DNA from: Nitratidesulfovibrio sp.
GTDB lineage: Bacteria > Desulfobacterota > Desulfovibrionia > Desulfovibrionales > Desulfovibrionaceae
Length of the DNA stretch: 64,000 nt
Reading direction: 5' to 3'
Assembly: GCF_040373385.1 (NCBI RefSeq)
Contig: NZ_JBDXXH010000004.1
Span: 51,942-115,941, forward strand
The translations under genes were made by a program, and so were the position numbers. Shown here piece after piece: positions 43,786 to 52,436 of this stretch. Below the pieces are notes generated by a model. It was not told where the DNA came from and ran no database searches. It saw nothing but the letters and a program-made list of their open reading frames with translations. Every line of letters starts with the position of its first letter. The first letter of the stretch is position 1.

Positions 43786-45527
43786 AGGAAAAATTCTTGA
43801 GGCGCGCGGTGGGGACGACATGCCTGCGGCGCGCCCGTGTGCTGCTGTGTGCCGGGGCGATCCTGCTGGCGTGTGCCGTGCTGCCGGACGGCGTGGGTGG
43901 TGGCGCTGGTTTTTCCGGAGGTCTCGTGGCGTCCGGGGCCATGGCGGCCACGGGTAACGCCACGGTGACCGGGCTCAAGGCTCCCGTGGTCCCAGGACCC
44001 AAAGTGACCGCCCCCAAAAGTCCGTCCGCTCCGGGCGTGCCTGCTCCTGCCAACACGGCAGCTCCCAGGGGGGCGGCGGCACGGTCCGCGTCCGCTCCGG
44101 GAAAGGGGCAGGGCACGGCAGCGGTCCACGGCGAACCCTCCCTTTCCGACATGATCGGCCAGATGCTCATGGTGGGCTTTCGCGGGGCAGAGGCGCAGGC
44201 CGTTGCCGCGCGCGCGGGCGATGTGCTGGGCCTGGGCGGCCTGATGCAGTCGGTCTTTCCCGCAGCGGCCAACGCGACGAAGGCGGGCGCTGCCAAGCCC
44301 GCTGCACCAGGCTCCTCCGCGTCCGTCACATCGGGCACATCGGGCACATCCGGCACATCGGGCACATCGGGCACCGCGGGCACATCCCCCACGTCCGGAA
44401 CCTACGGCGTGAACGAGGTGCTGGACGACATCCGGGTCGGGCACGTGGGCGGGGTCATCCTGTTCGACCGCGACGTGACCACCGGCAGCCCGGAACGCAA
44501 CATCATTTCCCCCAAACAGGTGCGCGGGTTGTCCGCCGCGTTGCAGGCCGCCGCCGGGGCATCCCCCGCCGGGCTGCCGCTGTTCGTGGCCGTGGACCAG
44601 GAAGGCGGGCGGGTGCAGCGCCTGAAGCCGGAACGCGGCTTCACCCAGTTCCCTCCGGCGCGGCAACTGGGGCAGGGCAGCACGGATGAAACCCGGCTGC
44701 GTGCCGTTGCCATGGGCCGCGAACTGGCCGACGTGGGGGTGAACCTGAACTTCGCGCCGGTGGTGGACGTGGACGTGAACCCGGACAGCCCGGCCATCGG
44801 CAGACTGGGGCGGTCCTACGGGCGCGACCCGCGCAAGGTGGCGGCCCACGCGGCGGCGTTCATCAACGGCATGGCCCAGACGGGCGTTGTGTCGTGCCTC
44901 AAGCATTTTCCCGGCCACGGCAGCGCCCGCACCGATTCGCACCTGGGCGTCACCGACGTGTCCGCCACCCGCAGGCCCGAGGAACTGTGGCCCTACCGCA
45001 CCCTGTTGCGCCCGGCGGGCAACGCCTGGGCCGATGGCTGGGGCGGCATGGTCATGGTGGGGCACCTGTACGACAACCGGCTGGACGCGGCACATCCGGC
45101 CACGCTGTCGCGCCCGACCATCGACGGGCTGCTGCGCCGCGACATGGGCTGGCGGGGCGTGGTCATCACCGACGACCTGCAAATGGGCGCCATCACCGAG
45201 CGCTACCCGCTGGAAGACGTGGTGTTCCGTGCCGTGGACGCCGGGGCGGACATCCTGCTGTTCGGCAACAACCTGCGCTGGCAGCCGGACCTGACCGCAC
45301 GGGTGCATGCGACGCTGACCGCCCTCGTGCAGTCGGGGCGCATCTCCGAAGACCGCATCCGCCAGTCGTACCAGCGCATTGCCCGGCTGAAGGGACTGCT
45401 GCGCGCGGGCGATGCCACGCTGGGCGGCAGCGGACTTGGCCTGCCCGATTTGCCGGATGTTGAGGGAGTTACCGGGGCAAAGATGCTGGACTCTGATGGC
45501 AATGTAGGCGTTATTCAGCAAAATTGA
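43782..45527 (+). CDS. Exported GH3 beta-N-acetylhexosaminidase (NagZ-like)
   Basis: 581 residues from a GTG that overlaps the upstream stop (GTGA). A signal peptide/anchor (CAGAILLACAVLPDGVGGG region) precedes an Ala/Pro-rich linker. The GH3 barrel has VAVDQEGGRVQRL, GVNLNFAPVVDVDVN, the NagZ loop KHFPGHGSARTDSHLGV, and the nucleophile region VITDDLQMGAI (D464). NagZ removes GlcNAc from peptidoglycan fragments; E. coli NagZ is cytoplasmic, while this one looks exported. A 9-bp repeat encodes a Thr-Ser-Gly tract at residues 183-203, inserted inside the first barrel unit. The catalytic family is clear, the substrate inferred. Confidence 0.88.
   Translation: MKEKFLRRAVGTTCLRRARVLLCAGAILLACAVLPDGVGGGAGFSGGLVASGAMAATGNATVTGLKAPVVPGPKVTAPKSPSAPGVPAPANTAAPRGAAARSASAPGKGQGTAAVHGEPSLSDMIGQMLMVGFRGAEAQAVAARAGDVLGLGGLMQSVFPAAANATKAGAAKPAAPGSSASVTSGTSGTSGTSGTSGTAGTSPTSGTYGVNEVLDDIRVGHVGGVILFDRDVTTGSPERNIISPKQVRGLSAALQAAAGASPAGLPLFVAVDQEGGRVQRLKPERGFTQFPPARQLGQGSTDETRLRAVAMGRELADVGVNLNFAPVVDVDVNPDSPAIGRLGRSYGRDPRKVAAHAAAFINGMAQTGVVSCLKHFPGHGSARTDSHLGVTDVSATRRPEELWPYRTLLRPAGNAWADGWGGMVMVGHLYDNRLDAAHPATLSRPTIDGLLRRDMGWRGVVITDDLQMGAITERYPLEDVVFRAVDAGADILLFGNNLRWQPDLTARVHATLTALVQSGRISEDRIRQSYQRIARLKGLLRAGDATLGGSGLGLPDLPDVEGVTGAKMLDSDGNVGVIQQN
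44328..44390 (+). repeat. 9-bp in-frame array inside the GH3 gene
   Basis: Seven units of ACATCGGGC type in frame encode Thr-Ser-Gly repeats. Unit number can change without shifting the frame. Confidence 0.9.
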
Positions 45528-45575
45528 TAACTAGCTGAGCGTGGCCAATTTTACTCCCCCCACCCTTTGAAAAGT

Positions 45576-45720
45576 TTGGGAGGATGGGGGTCCGGGGGAA
45601 GGAACCTTTTCGCGTTGCGGTCGCCATCCGTAAGGTTCGCATGCAATTGTTGCCAGTCGTTGGCACAGAGGACTCATTGCATGCTCACCTAACGGCTGCC
45701 GCAAAAGGTTCCTTCCCCCG
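45576..45720. repeat. Long palindrome containing the REP-like module
   Basis: Outer arms GGGGGAAGGAACCTTTT and AAAAGGTTCCTTCCCCC are perfect complements. Inside, CCGTAAGGTTCGCATGCAA pairs with TTGCATGCTCACCTAACGG. The segment CGCGTTGCGGTCGCCATCC is the inverse of the flank of the module at 32162. It separates the GH3 gene from trmL and could end transcription. Confidence 0.85.
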
Positions 45721-45750
45721 GTATGGTCTTTTCAACATACAAGGCGTTAC

Positions 45751-46209
45751 ATGCACATCGTTCTGTATCATCCGGAAATTCCGCCCAACACGGGCAATGT
45801 GGCGCGGCTGTGCGCGGCCACGCGCACCGCGCTGCACCTCATCGAGCCGCTGGGCTTCAGCCTGGACGACCGCTACCTGAAGCGGGCCGGGCTGGACTAC
45901 TGGCCGCACGTGAACCTTTCCGTGTGGCCGGACTGGCAGGCCTACCTTGACGGGCCGGGGCGCGAGCGCCGCCTGGTCATGACCAGCGCCCGCGCGGGCG
46001 CTGCCGTGCACCGCTTCGACTTCACGGCGCGCGACGCCCTTGTGTTCGGGCCGGAGACCACCGGCCTGCCCGCCGAGGTGCTGGACGCCACGCCGCACCA
46101 TGTGCGCATCCCCATCTGGGGCGAGGTGCGCAGCCTGAACCTGTCCACGGCCACGGGCATCGTGCTGTACCAGGCACTGGCGCATACCGGGGCGCTGGAA
46201 GGCCGCTGA
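45751..46209 (+). CDS. trmL: tRNA (cytidine/uridine-34-2'-O)-methyltransferase TrmL
   Basis: A 152-residue SPOUT methyltransferase covering the whole TrmL family: MHIVLYHPEIPPNTGNVARLCAAT at the N-terminus, FGPETTGLP in the knot and the C-terminal SLNLSTATGIVLYQAL. It methylates the wobble base ribose of tRNA-Leu isoacceptors. Its TGA stop shares one base with the ATG of the cobalamin gene (TGATG), so the two are translationally coupled. Confidence 0.95.
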   Translation: MHIVLYHPEIPPNTGNVARLCAATRTALHLIEPLGFSLDDRYLKRAGLDYWPHVNLSVWPDWQAYLDGPGRERRLVMTSARAGAAVHRFDFTARDALVFGPETTGLPAEVLDATPHHVRIPIWGEVRSLNLSTATGIVLYQALAHTGALEGR

Positions 46210-47363
46210 TGGATGCCCTGTGGGGCGCGTGGGGGCCGTGGGGCCTGCTGACCGTGCCGCCGCTGGCCCTGTTGCTGGACCTGTGGCTGGGCGACCCGCG
46301 CGGCCTGCCGCACCCGGTGTGCGGTGTGGGCCGCATGCTGCGCCGGGCAGAGGCCATGGCCCGCCGCCATGCGGACGGCCTGCCGGAAGGGGAACGCCCC
46401 GCCGCGCTGCGCCGGGCGGGGGTGCTTGCCGTTGTGGCCGTGGCGGGTGGTGTTGCGCTTGCGGTGTGGGGGCTGGTCAGCCTTCCCGTGCTGTCCCAGT
46501 GGCTTCCCGTGCTGTCCCCGTGGCTGGGCGCGCTGATGGCCGTGTATTTCGCCTGGGCCGGGCTGGCCCTGGGCAGCCTGCTGCGCGAGGGACAGCGCAC
46601 CCTGCACGCCATCGAGCACGGCACGCTGGACGAGGCCCGCGCGGCGGTATCCATGCTGGTCAGCCGCGACACGGCGCAACTGGACCGCCCGGACCTGTGC
46701 CGCGCGCTGGCGGAAACGCTGGCCGAGAATTTCAACGATGGCTTCGTGGCTCCGTTCTTCTGGCTGCTGCTGGGCGGTCCCGCCGGTTTGTGGGGCTACA
46801 AGGCGGTGAGCACCATGGATTCCATGTGGGGCTACCGCACGGACCGGTGGTGCGACCTGGGCCGGGCCTGCGCCCGGCTGGACGATGTGCTGGCGTGGCT
46901 GCCCGCGCGGTTGGCCGCCTTTTTCCTGTGGCTGTCAGCGCCGCTGGTGCTGACGGACAAAGGGAGGGGAGGGGGGAGGGGCGGGGGCACGGGCATGGGG
47001 CCGGGCGTGGGACGCGGCTGGCAGGGCTTCGGCCCCATGGCCCGCGATGCGCGCAGCATGGAATCGCCCAACGCGGGCTGGCCCATGAGCGCTGCCGCGT
47101 GGCTGCATGGCGCGCCCATGGGCGGACCTACCCCCTATTTCGGAGTGGTGAAGCACAAGCCGGTGCTGGGGCCGCGACCAGAAGTGAACGAGGGTGGTGC
47201 GAAAGGGACGGACGGTGATGGCGGCGCGGCATCCGCCCCCGCATCCCCCTCCGTCTGGGACACCGAGCGGTTGTACCGGCTGTTGCGCCACCTGCGCGTG
47301 GCCGGGCTGGTGGCGGCGGGTTGCCTGTGGGGCGGGGCGCTGCTGCTGTTGCTGCTGGCGTAA
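46209..47363 (+). CDS. cbiB: Adenosylcobinamide-phosphate synthase (CbiB/CobD)
   Basis: A 384-residue membrane protein with the family's LLLDLWLGDPRGLPHPVCGVG, SRDTAQLDRPDLCRALAETLAENFNDGFVAP and GYKAVSTMDSMWGY. It attaches the aminopropanol arm to adenosylcobyric acid in the inner membrane during B12 synthesis. Between the sixth helix and the conserved ESPNAGWPMSA segment is a Gly/Arg-rich insert (KGRGGGRGGGTGMGPG), and another Gly/Ala-rich insert lies before the last helix. Both are outside the conserved motifs. No other B12 gene or riboswitch is nearby. Confidence 0.93.
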   Translation: MDALWGAWGPWGLLTVPPLALLLDLWLGDPRGLPHPVCGVGRMLRRAEAMARRHADGLPEGERPAALRRAGVLAVVAVAGGVALAVWGLVSLPVLSQWLPVLSPWLGALMAVYFAWAGLALGSLLREGQRTLHAIEHGTLDEARAAVSMLVSRDTAQLDRPDLCRALAETLAENFNDGFVAPFFWLLLGGPAGLWGYKAVSTMDSMWGYRTDRWCDLGRACARLDDVLAWLPARLAAFFLWLSAPLVLTDKGRGGGRGGGTGMGPGVGRGWQGFGPMARDARSMESPNAGWPMSAAAWLHGAPMGGPTPYFGVVKHKPVLGPRPEVNEGGAKGTDGDGGAASAPASPSVWDTERLYRLLRHLRVAGLVAAGCLWGGALLLLLLA

Positions 47364-47422
47364 CGGGCAGGGTGACGCAGGGTTGCCGGACGAACGCACA
47401 TCGCCCGGAAAGAGGAAAGACA

Positions 47423-47459
47423 AAGGGAGGCGCTTCGCAAAGCTCCTCCCTTCCTTTTG
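47423..47459. terminator. Bidirectional terminator
   Basis: AAGGGAGGCGCTT and AAAGCTCCTCCCTT form a stem with a 3-nt loop, followed by CCTTTT on the + strand and TTTGTCTTT on the minus strand. It serves cbiB and the convergent DksA-like gene. Confidence 0.8.
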
Positions 47460-47490
47460 GCGTCGCGTGCCGGGTTGCGGGCGTGTCCTG

Positions 47491-47757
47491 TCAGCGCAAC
47501 TGGCTGTCCTTGCTGCCCTTGCGGTTGTACAGCGAAACCGCTTGGCGGTCCCGGTCGGCCTCCTGCTGGCACTGCACGCACAGACGCACACCGGGCAGGG
47601 CCTTGCGCCGGGCTTCCGGTATGGGGTCTCCGCATTCCTCGCAGAAGTTCAGCCCAGGCCCTTTGGGCAGGCTGTCGCGCGCCCGCTGCACTTCGTCGGC
47701 GATGGAATCTCGTATCTGGTCGTTGACGGCGTTGTCGCCCGCCCATCCAGTGGCCAT
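47491..47757 (-). CDS. DksA/TraR-family C4 zinc-finger protein (short form)
   Basis: 88 residues from ATG 47757 (GGGGAG upstream). It has a short helical N-terminus and the zinc finger FCEECGDPIPEARRKALPGVRLCVQCQ (C-x2-C-x17-C-x2-C), then a basic tail. Short members such as YbiI/TraR bind the RNA polymerase secondary channel and modulate initiation. It lacks the full DksA coiled coil, so its effect on polymerase is uncertain. Confidence 0.88.
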   Translation of the reverse strand: MATGWAGDNAVNDQIRDSIADEVQRARDSLPKGPGLNFCEECGDPIPEARRKALPGVRLCVQCQQEADRDRQAVSLYNRKGSKDSQLR

Positions 47758-47931
47758 GGTATCTCCCCGCGCGCGGCGGTTTGCCCGCGCATGGATAATC
47801 TGTAAGGCATGCGCCCGCGCTGGCAAGGGCTGGGGGCGCTGGACAGGCGAACGAGCCGCGCGGATGCGCACACGGATCGCACGGACCCGCAAGAGACGGC
47901 ATGGACTGCGCACGGGTGGGCAGACCGCTTT

Positions 47932-49290
47932 TTACGGTGCGTCGTCGCCCACGTCATCCGCGCGGTCGGGGTCCGGGGTTACCAGCACCCGGTCGATGCG
48001 TCGGCCATCCATGTCCACGATCTCGAAGCGGTGACCGCGCCAGCGCAGGGCATCGCCCATGGCGGGCATGCGCCCCAGCCGGTGCAGCATGAATCCGGCC
48101 AGGGTCTCGTACGAGCCGGGCCGGTCATCGGGTTCCTCCGCTGCGCCCAGCCCCGCCAGCGAGCACATTTCGTCGAAGGGCATCAGTCCGTCCAGCAGCC
48201 AGCTGCCGTCCTCGCGCCGCACGGCCGCCGGGTCGGGGTCGCCGCTTTCGTCGGGCAACTCGCCCACCACGGCTTCCAGCACGTCGTTGGGGGTGACCAC
48301 CCCCTGCACCTCGCCGTATTCGTCCACCACCAGGGCGAAGGGCAGCCCTTCGGAGTGGCGGAACATGTCCAGCAGGGTCAGGGCGCGGGCCGTCTCGGGG
48401 ATGTACAGGGGCTGCCGGATGAAGTCGTCCACGGGAATGTCCGGGGTGGCCAGCCGCGCGGCCAGGAAGTCGCGCGCCTTCAGCACCCCGGTGGCGGCGG
48501 CGATGTCGCCCCGCGCCACGGGAAAGCAGGAATGGGACGACTGCGCGATGCGCAGCATGTTTTCCTCGTCGGGCATGTCCAGGTCCAGCCATTCCACCTG
48601 CGAACGGTGGGTCATCAGCGAGCCCGCCCGCCGGTCACCCAGCCGGAAGATGCGTTCCAGCATGTCGCGCTCGGCGTGTTCCACCACGCCCGATGCCGCC
48701 CCCTCGCCTATGAGTCCCCGGATTTCCTCTTCCGTCACGGCCCTGTCGCCGCCCTCCGGCAGGCGCAGCAGGCGCGATGCCGCGCGCGACGAGGCGCTGA
48801 GCAGACGCACCAGCGGCAGGGCCAGACGCAACAGCAGCGCCATGAACGGCGCGGTGCGGCGGGCGCAGGCCTCCGGGTTGCCGAAGGCCATGCGCTTGGG
48901 CACCAGTTCGCCAAGGATCAGGGTGAAATAGGTGATGCCAAGGATCACCAGACCGAAGCCCAGCGGGCCGCTGTAGGGGCGCAGCACGTCCACGCGGGCC
49001 AGCGCGGCGGAAAGATGCTCGGCCAGCGCGGCCCCGCCGTAGGCACCGGTCAGAATGCCCACCAGGGTGATGCCGATCTGTACGGTGGAAAACAGCCGGT
49101 CCGGCTCGCGCAGCAGGCGCAGGGCCGTGGCCGCGCCCTTCACGCCGCGTTCGGCGTCCTTGCGCAGGCGCACCTTGCGCGAGGCCACCAGCGACATTTC
49201 CGCCAGCGAAAAGAACCCGTTGATCAGGATGAGCAGGAGGATGACGCCTGCCTCGAAGTAGATGGAGCCGGATGTGCCTGTGTCGTCCAT
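47932..49290 (-). CDS. CNNM/CorC-type membrane protein (DUF21-CBS-CBS-CorC_HlyC)
   Basis: 452 residues. The DUF21 membrane domain (residues ~10-190, with NGFFSLAEMSLV and LGELVPKRMAF) is followed by a CBS pair (LMTHRSQVEWLD..., FALVVDEYGEVQGVVTPNDVLEAVVGE) and a C-terminal CorC_HlyC domain (DGLMPFDEM...AGFMLHRLGRMPAMG). Family members take part in Mg2+ export or homeostasis; the old 'hemolysin' name is misleading. It ends 174 nt before the DksA-like start on the same strand. Ion specificity is not shown. Confidence 0.92.
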   Translation of the reverse strand: MDDTGTSGSIYFEAGVILLLILINGFFSLAEMSLVASRKVRLRKDAERGVKGAATALRLLREPDRLFSTVQIGITLVGILTGAYGGAALAEHLSAALARVDVLRPYSGPLGFGLVILGITYFTLILGELVPKRMAFGNPEACARRTAPFMALLLRLALPLVRLLSASSRAASRLLRLPEGGDRAVTEEEIRGLIGEGAASGVVEHAERDMLERIFRLGDRRAGSLMTHRSQVEWLDLDMPDEENMLRIAQSSHSCFPVARGDIAAATGVLKARDFLAARLATPDIPVDDFIRQPLYIPETARALTLLDMFRHSEGLPFALVVDEYGEVQGVVTPNDVLEAVVGELPDESGDPDPAAVRREDGSWLLDGLMPFDEMCSLAGLGAAEEPDDRPGSYETLAGFMLHRLGRMPAMGDALRWRGHRFEIVDMDGRRIDRVLVTPDPDRADDVGDDAP

Positions 49291-49524
49291 GGGGGGTACT
49301 GCGGGCGCGGGGTACGGGGTGTTGCCCCGGACTGTGGGCGCGCGGATCTTGGCCGCCGTATGGGCCGGTGAACGGAATGCGCGGCATTAGTCCGGTCTTC
49401 ATGGCCGGGCCGCGTTCGTGTCATTCCGTGATGTTAGGGCGCGCATGGCCCACAGGCAAGGGCACAGGGGAAAATTCGTGGAAACGCCACGCAAGGTGGC
49501 CGTGCGGAGGGGCGGCGGTGAATC

Positions 49525-50790
49525 TTATGCGACCTCGCCCGCGGCCTTGCCGCTGGCCCATGCCCAGTGCAGGTTGTACCCGCCAAGCTGCCCGGTGACG
49601 TCCAGCACCTCTCCGGTAAGGAACAGGCCGGGGCGCAGCGCGCTTTCCATGCTGCGCGAGGAAATCTGGTCAACGCGCACGCCGCCCGTGGCGGCTTCCG
49701 CCTTGCGCATGCCCTCCGTGCCCGTGGGCACGGCGGCGTGAGCGTGCACGGCCCCGTGCAGGGCGGCACGGGCGGACCTGGACAGTTCGGCGATCTTGCG
49801 CCCCGCCAGATCGGGCGGAACCAGCCGTTCCGCCAGCCGGTCGGGAAACAGGCGGCCCAGCAGGGTGCGCACCAGCAGCTTGCCGTGTTCCGGGGCGCGC
49901 AGCAGGTCGTCCAGGTTTGCGCCGGGCAGGAAGTCTATCTCCACCGGCTCGCCGGGCTGCCAGTAGCAGGATGCCTGCAAGGCCGCCGGGCCGCTGATGC
50001 CCCGGTGGGTGAACAGCAGGGGCAGCGTGAACGATGTCCCCCCCGTGGTCACGCGGGCGGGCAGGGCTATGCCCGCAAGGCCGTGCAGGGGCCATTGCGG
50101 GTCCATGACCAGCGGCACCAGCACCGGGCGCGACGGTGCCACGGCGTGCCCGAATTGCCGGGCGATGCGGTGGCCGATGTCGGTGGCCCCGATCTGCGGC
50201 CAGGCCGCGCTGCCCGTGGCCACCACCAGCGCTGCGGCGCGCAGCCGGATGGTCTTGGGGGATGCACCCTCCGTGCCCGCGTGCGTCCCGCTGTTCGCGC
50301 TGGCGTACGCACCGCCATCGGCATCACCACCGGCAGCCTGCGCGGGGGCCACGGTGACCACGAAGGCCTCGCCGTCGTGCTCCACCCCTTCCACCCGCTG
50401 CCCCAGCAGAAAGCGGCAGTCCGCCGCGCGGCAGCGTGCCTCCAGCAGGTCGGCCACGTCGTCGGCGGAGCGCAGGCAGAACAGCTGCCCGTGCTCACGC
50501 TCTTCCCAGGCGATGGCGTGCTCGGAGAGCAGGCTGACCATGTCCCACGGGGTGAACCGGGCCAGGGCGGACTTTGGGAAGTGGGGGTTGCCGCCCACGT
50601 AGTGGCGGGCGTGCATCTCCAGATTGGTGAAGTTGCACTTGCCGCCTCCGGCAATGCGCACCTTGCGGCCGGTGGCGCGGGCGTGGTCCACCAGCGTCAC
50701 GCGGCGGCCCCGCGCGGCGGCGGTCATGGCGCAGAACAGGCCGGAGGCTCCGGCCCCCAGAATCAGCACATCGGTATCGGTGCGGGTCAC
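49525..50790 (-). CDS. BaiN/HI0933-family flavoprotein
   Basis: 421 residues with an N-terminal FAD-binding Rossmann motif (VLILGAGASGLFCAM) and the family signature ATGRKVRIAGGGKCNFTN. A second glycine motif (ALVVATGSAAWPQIGATDIGHRIA) and the C-terminal TGGVRVDQISSRSME...PGLFLTGEVLDVTGQLGGYNLHWAWASG complete the family pattern. Related BaiN reduces bile-acid intermediates, but most members have no known substrate. Residues ~160-180 are a Gly/Ala/Thr-rich insert. Monocistronic. Confidence 0.9.
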   Translation of the reverse strand: MTRTDTDVLILGAGASGLFCAMTAAARGRRVTLVDHARATGRKVRIAGGGKCNFTNLEMHARHYVGGNPHFPKSALARFTPWDMVSLLSEHAIAWEEREHGQLFCLRSADDVADLLEARCRAADCRFLLGQRVEGVEHDGEAFVVTVAPAQAAGGDADGGAYASANSGTHAGTEGASPKTIRLRAAALVVATGSAAWPQIGATDIGHRIARQFGHAVAPSRPVLVPLVMDPQWPLHGLAGIALPARVTTGGTSFTLPLLFTHRGISGPAALQASCYWQPGEPVEIDFLPGANLDDLLRAPEHGKLLVRTLLGRLFPDRLAERLVPPDLAGRKIAELSRSARAALHGAVHAHAAVPTGTEGMRKAEAATGGVRVDQISSRSMESALRPGLFLTGEVLDVTGQLGGYNLHWAWASGKAAGEVA

Positions 50791-50940
50791 GTGGTGTGGT
50801 GTGCCGGGATGCGCCCGGCGCTGCCAAAAGGTTGGAGAATGGCGCGGAATGCGCCCGTGGCGGCACTCCTACCCGAGGCCGCGCCGCTTGTCACCCTGCG
50901 CGGTGGCGGGGCGGGGAGTGGGGCATATCCCTCACAGTCC

Positions 50941-51010
50941 CGCCAGGTCCGTCAGGTCCGCCAGATTTGGCAGACCTGCCAGACCTGCCAGATCTGGCAG
51001 GCCCGCCGGG
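50941..51010. repeat. 9-bp tandem array with internal dyads
   Basis: About seven 9-bp units (CGCCAGGTC drifting to TGCCAGACC and TGGCAGGCC) lie in the divergent spacer between the BaiN-like and YheT-like genes. CCTGCCAGA and TCTGGCAGG inside it can pair, so it can also form a hairpin. The remaining 370-nt spacer (50791-51160) shows no gene. Confidence 0.8.
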
Positions 51011-51160
51011 TGCGCAACCGCCCATCGACAGCCGGGGGGCCGGTACCGTATGGTCGCGCTCCGCGTTCTCGCGTGTTCGGCCACTGCGAGAGCCAGCCAG
51101 CATTTCCGGGCCATTCCCCCGATAATACTCCCCATCGCAAGCCCTCAAGGACCGCCGCCC

Positions 51161-52153
51161 ATGCCCGTCTCCTTCGCCTCCAGCTATCGCGCGCCGTTCT
51201 TTTTGCGCAACGGGCACGCGCAGACCATCTTTCCCGTGCTGTTCCGCCCCCGCCCGGAGGTGGAGCAGCGCCGCGAACGACTGAACCTGCCCGACGATTT
51301 CATCGACCTCGACCTGACCCCCGCCGATCCCTTTGCCCCGTTCCGGGGGGTGGTCGTCGTGTCCCACGGGCTGGAAGGCAATTCGCGCCGCCGCTACGTG
51401 CAGGGCATGGCCAGCGCCCTTGCCGCCACCGGCTGGGACGTGGTGGCCCGCAACTTCCGGGGCTGCGGCGGCGAAACCAACCGCCAGCCGCACATGTACC
51501 ACAGCGGTGAGACGGAAGACCTGCACGCCACCGTGCAATTCTGCCTGGCCCGGGGCTACCGGCGCATCGCGCTGGTGGGCTTCAGCATGGGGGGCAACCA
51601 GACCCTGAAGTACCTGGGCGAGAACCCGGACCGGGTGCCCCCGGAGGTGGTGGGCGCGGCGGTCTTTTCCGTGCCGTGCGATCTGGTGGGGGCGGCGGCG
51701 GTGCTGGACCGGCCTGCCAACCGCATCTATATGGAATATTTCCTGCGGTCGCTGCGGGTGAAGATGCGCGAAAAGGCGGCCCTGTTCCCCGGCCAGTTCG
51801 ACCTGACCGGGCTGGACGCCATGCGCACCTTTGCCGAGTTCGACGAGCGGTTCACCGCGCCGCTGCATGGCTTTGCCTCGGCCATGGACTACTGGACGCG
51901 CAGCGGCTGCCTGCCGGTGCTGCACGCCATCCGGGTGCCCACCCTGCTGGTCAACGCCTGCGACGACCCCTTCCTGTCGCAGGGCTGCTTCCCCGAGGCG
52001 GAGGCGGCGCGCAACCCGGCGCTGCACCTGGAAATGCCGCGCGACGGCGGCCACGTGGGCTTCGTGACCCTGAATGGCGGCAACCGTTACTGGTCCGAAG
52101 CGCGGGCGGCGGACTTTCTGGCGGGGCTGGGCGCGGAGCAGACCGGGCACTGA
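51161..52153 (+). CDS. Alpha/beta hydrolase, YheT family
   Basis: 330 residues from ATG 51161. The YheT group is recognised by the N-terminal RNGHAQTIFPVLFR, the oxyanion region VVSHGLEGNSRRRYVQG, the nucleophile elbow GFSMGGNQTLKYLGE, the acid in NACDDPFLS and the histidine in RDGGHVGFV. Such proteins are esterases or lipases of unknown physiological substrate; no signal peptide is seen. The start has AAGGA ten bases upstream. Confidence 0.9.
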   Translation: MPVSFASSYRAPFFLRNGHAQTIFPVLFRPRPEVEQRRERLNLPDDFIDLDLTPADPFAPFRGVVVVSHGLEGNSRRRYVQGMASALAATGWDVVARNFRGCGGETNRQPHMYHSGETEDLHATVQFCLARGYRRIALVGFSMGGNQTLKYLGENPDRVPPEVVGAAVFSVPCDLVGAAAVLDRPANRIYMEYFLRSLRVKMREKAALFPGQFDLTGLDAMRTFAEFDERFTAPLHGFASAMDYWTRSGCLPVLHAIRVPTLLVNACDDPFLSQGCFPEAEAARNPALHLEMPRDGGHVGFVTLNGGNRYWSEARAADFLAGLGAEQTGH

Positions 52154-52194
52154 TCCGGTCAGGCTGGGGTACGGCCAGGCCGCACCTTGTTCCG

Positions 52195-52260
52195 AACCAT
52201 GGCGTACCATGGCGAACCGTGGCGACTGGGGCAGGCCGGGGCAGGCCGGGGCAGGCCGGG
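52195..52260. repeat. 10-bp tandem arrays after YheT-like gene
   Basis: Three AACCATGGCG-type units (52195-52224) are followed by three exact GCAGGCCGGG units (52231-52260). Both have a 10-bp period, as in the arrays near argS and rsmG. Confidence 0.85.
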
Positions 52261-52436
52261 TGCCGCCGAACATCTTCGCCCTTTGGTCCGCCTTTCCCCG
52301 AAAACGACGCGACGACGGGACGATGCCTGCGCATCGCTCCGTCGTCGTTGCGTTCCGGGCGGAAGCGGAAAAGTCGATGGGGGGACGCCGACGCAGGACA
52401 GCCCGCCAGTTCGCCCGCGAACCGCCAGTCGATCCG

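Noticed and set aside
45655-45690. Possible sigma-54 promoter (TTGGCAC ... TTGC) inside the palindrome at 45.6 kb
   Set aside because: The spacing between the two boxes is 10 nt instead of 5, so it does not fit the -24/-12 consensus.
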